A DNA stretch of 16,062 bases from an uncultured Eremococcus sp. (GTDB taxonomy: Bacteria > Bacillota > Bacilli > Lactobacillales > Aerococcaceae): NCBI GenBank assembly GCA_943914835.1, contig CALUDO010000022.1:1-16062 (forward strand), in the 5' to 3' direction. The translations under genes were made by a program, and so were the position numbers. Shown here one piece after another: positions 14,221-16,062 of the stretch (the stretch's first letter is position 1; each line of letters starts with the position of its first letter). The notes beneath the pieces are model-generated. The model saw nothing but the letters and a program-made list of their open reading frames with translations. It made no database searches and had not been told where the DNA came from.

Positions 14221-15963
14221 TTATTCCTGGGTTAAGGCGATAAATTCATCGATTTGTTCTTGAACTTGTCCCAAGGCCTTGAGCCAGAAGTCTTTGGTGG
14301 TTAGGTCAATGCCCATGGTTTGGGCGGTTTCTTCCACTGAATGGACCGTGGTGGCTTTGAGCATCTCCTTGTACTTGGGTACGAAACTGTCCCCTTCTTC
14401 TTGATAAATGGCATATAGACCTTTAGAGAAAAGACCGCCAAAAGCATAAGGGAAGTTATAGTAGGACAAGCCTGTTGAATAATAGTGAGGCTTGCAGACC
14501 CACATGTATGGGTGGAGATAATCAGGGTCTAGGCCATCTCCATAGGCTTGTTTCTGAGCATCCAACATTAGGGCTTCCAGGTCCTTGGAGAAGAGGAATT
14601 GGTCCTCACGTGCTTTGAAGACCCCATCTTCAAAGAGATACCGAGAGTAAATATCCACAATAATCTGGGTCACATCTTGAAGTTGGGACTCGATTAGAGC
14701 AATCCGTTCTTCCTTATCTGCATCCTTAATCAAGCTTTCCATGATTAAAGCTTCATTGAAGGTAGAGGCTGTTTCAGCCACCGGCATGGAATAATCCCAG
14801 TTCAAAGGTCGGTGGTCTTGGATTTGAACCCCATGGTAAGCATGACCAAGTTCGTGGGCCATGGTCACCACATCGGATAAGGATCCTTCAAAGTTCAATA
14901 GAATACGAGAGGTATCAATGAATGGCAGGTTGGAACAGAAGGCGCCCCCTACCTTTCCGCGACGAGGATAGATATCCAAGGTTTCTTCTTGATACATGTT
15001 TTCCACCATGTCAGCCAAATCAGGACTGAACTTATTAAAGTGGTCGACCAGATAATCCTTAGCCTCTTCAATGGTAAAAGTCCGAGACCCTTCGCCACCT
15101 AAGGGAGCAAAGAGGTCGTAGAAAGGCAGGCCATTTTTATGTCCCAGAAGTTGTCCCTTGTGTTTCAAGTATTTACGGAAGGCAGGAAGTGATTCCTTAA
15201 TGGCGTCTAGAAGAGCATCCAGGGTGGCCTGGGTCATACGAGATTGTTCTAGAGTCGCTGCTAGAGGGGATTCATAGCCCCGCATCCGGGTCAAATCATT
15301 GACCTGAGATTTGATATTATTTAAGGAGAAGGCCACAGGTTCCTTGATGGAATCATACATTGCCAACTCGGTCTCATAGGCCGCCTTACGGAGGTCTGGA
15401 TCTGAACTGTAAGCCAAGTTCCGGATTTCAGACAGGTTGATCTTCCGACCTTGGAAGTCTTCTTCCACCGTTGACGTTAAGAAGCCTTGCATTTGTTCCC
15501 AAGATGATCCGCCGGACATGTTCAAGGTCGAAATTACCTCTTCCATTTCATCAGATAAGAGGTGACTGGCTTCCTTGCGAGCGGTTTGGAAGAAGAAGTC
15601 ATAATGCTTTAAGAGGTCATCTTGACTCAAGTCGACTTGACTTTGTCCCAAGAACTTACGAACACGAGACAGACTAGCCGCTCCCGCAGACATAATCTTC
15701 ATCAACCGCCCTTTGGCCTTGAGACTAGCTTCATCCCCCGTATCCGCCGATAACTGGAGGGAGCTGTAGGAATAAAGTCGGTAGGTTAAGACCTCTAGCT
15801 CTTCCATCAAGACCACCACCTGGTGAACCCTTTCTAAGTTGTCTTCTAATTCCAGGTCCGCCAAATCTTTAAACAAGGCCTCAAACCGCTTTACATCTTC
15901 TTGATACTGACTGGATTCATAGGATGGATACAAGGCATCCAGGGACCATCTTCCTTCTGTCAT
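14221..15963 (-). CDS. pepF: M3-family oligoendopeptidase (PepF type)
   Basis: The 580-residue cytoplasmic zinc metallopeptidase has a helical N-terminal half and the M3 catalytic core MAHELGHAYHG, with zinc ligands H370 and H374, catalytic E371, and a third-ligand Glu at about 397 in AETASTFNEAL. The late substrate-pocket motif HYYSTGLSYYNFPYAFG is present. Overall it matches the PepF/M3 family (WSLDALYPS at the N-terminus) that trims peptides of roughly 7-17 residues. Three in-frame ATG codons lie in tandem at 15969, 15966 and 15963. The third is chosen because AGGAGG is seven bases away, against one and four for the others. It converges on iadA. Confidence 0.94.
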   Translation of the reverse strand: MTEGRWSLDALYPSYESSQYQEDVKRFEALFKDLADLELEDNLERVHQVVVLMEELEVLTYRLYSYSSLQLSADTGDEASLKAKGRLMKIMSAGAASLSRVRKFLGQSQVDLSQDDLLKHYDFFFQTARKEASHLLSDEMEEVISTLNMSGGSSWEQMQGFLTSTVEEDFQGRKINLSEIRNLAYSSDPDLRKAAYETELAMYDSIKEPVAFSLNNIKSQVNDLTRMRGYESPLAATLEQSRMTQATLDALLDAIKESLPAFRKYLKHKGQLLGHKNGLPFYDLFAPLGGEGSRTFTIEEAKDYLVDHFNKFSPDLADMVENMYQEETLDIYPRRGKVGGAFCSNLPFIDTSRILLNFEGSLSDVVTMAHELGHAYHGVQIQDHRPLNWDYSMPVAETASTFNEALIMESLIKDADKEERIALIESQLQDVTQIIVDIYSRYLFEDGVFKAREDQFLFSKDLEALMLDAQKQAYGDGLDPDYLHPYMWVCKPHYYSTGLSYYNFPYAFGGLFSKGLYAIYQEEGDSFVPKYKEMLKATTVHSVEETAQTMGIDLTTKDFWLKALGQVQEQIDEFIALTQE

Positions 15964-15970
15964 CATCATT

Positions 15971-15976
15971 CCTCCT
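15971..15976 (-). promoter_or_regulatory. Shine-Dalgarno before three tandem ATG codons of pepF
   Basis: AGGAGG on the minus strand sits one, four and seven bases before the three consecutive in-frame ATG codons. Only the third has normal spacing. Confidence 0.65.
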
Positions 15977-16014
15977 CTAAGTAAATTATTGAATTAAAAA
16001 TAAATCTTAGATTA

Positions 16015-16023
16015 ATTATAGCA
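16015..16023 (-). promoter_or_regulatory. Extended -10 promoter of pepF
   Basis: TGCTATAAT on the minus strand is a full TG-extended -10 box. A clear -35 box is not seen at 16-18 bases. Transcription would start near 16008, with an AT-rich leader of about 45 bases. Sequence beyond this to 16062 is AT-rich with nothing further recognised. Confidence 0.6.
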
Positions 16024-16062
16024 TATTTTTATGAGAAGTATTTAATTTTATCCGTAAATAAA

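Noticed and set aside
1..16062. Search by eye for CRISPR arrays, insertion sequences, tRNA or rRNA genes, defence or toxin-antitoxin modules
   Set aside because: No repeat-spacer pattern, transposase motif, cloverleaf sequence or toxin-antitoxin pair was found; every long coding region has a housekeeping or membrane-protein assignment.

Overview
The window looks like chromosome from a low-to-mid GC Gram-positive of the order Lactobacillales. Strong AGGAGG-type Shine-Dalgarno sites, sigma-A promoters and U-tract terminators are all present, together with DUF948/YtxH envelope proteins, a murI-rdgB-phosphoesterase cluster and PepF. The protein mix recalls Aerococcaceae such as Aerococcus, but that is a recollection of family resemblance and not a search result. 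No rRNA, tRNA, CRISPR array, insertion sequence, phage gene or attachment site was seen. All thirteen genes appear intact.

Layout. (1) 95-1575, minus: a two-gene envelope operon, a DUF948 membrane-anchored protein followed by a long YtxH protein, with a promoter and a terminator. (2) 1741-2653, plus: a monocistronic MscS-type channel with a terminator. (3) 2667-4736, minus: glutamate racemase (murI), ITPase-like housecleaning enzyme (rdgB) and a YfcE-type phosphoesterase, tightly packed; murI and rdgB overlap by 26 nt. (4) 4806-7129, minus: an ABC-2 exporter (ATPase plus NatB-type permease) with a complex promoter region and a perfect terminator. (5) 7242-10845, minus: a CPA1-type cation/proton antiporter followed by a conserved membrane protein of unknown function. 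(6) 10926-14211, plus: a strong promoter, a YfcC/DcuC-family carrier with an unusually large outside loop, a double hairpin, then an isoaspartyl dipeptidase (iadA), closed by a bidirectional terminator. (7) 14221-16023, minus: a PepF/M3 oligoendopeptidase converging on iadA.

How the genes fit together. Most of the window is housekeeping: turgor and ion balance (MscS, antiporter), the wall precursor D-Glu (MurI), nucleotide-pool cleaning (RdgB) and peptide turnover (PepF). The yfcC-iadA pair reads as a carrier plus dipeptidase for scavenging peptides or damaged aspartyl dipeptides. This is an inference from adjacency.

The items most worth a second look are the promoter region at 7053-7129, which has a 19-bp-spacer promoter with a dyad inside the spacer and a second promoter overlapped by a CcpA-like site; the acidic extracytoplasmic insertion of the YfcC protein; the Glu in IadA where E. 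coli has a carboxylated Lys; the 11-residue repeats of the YtxH protein; and the 620-residue membrane protein without an assigned function. I see no clear novel multi-gene defence or mobile system here.
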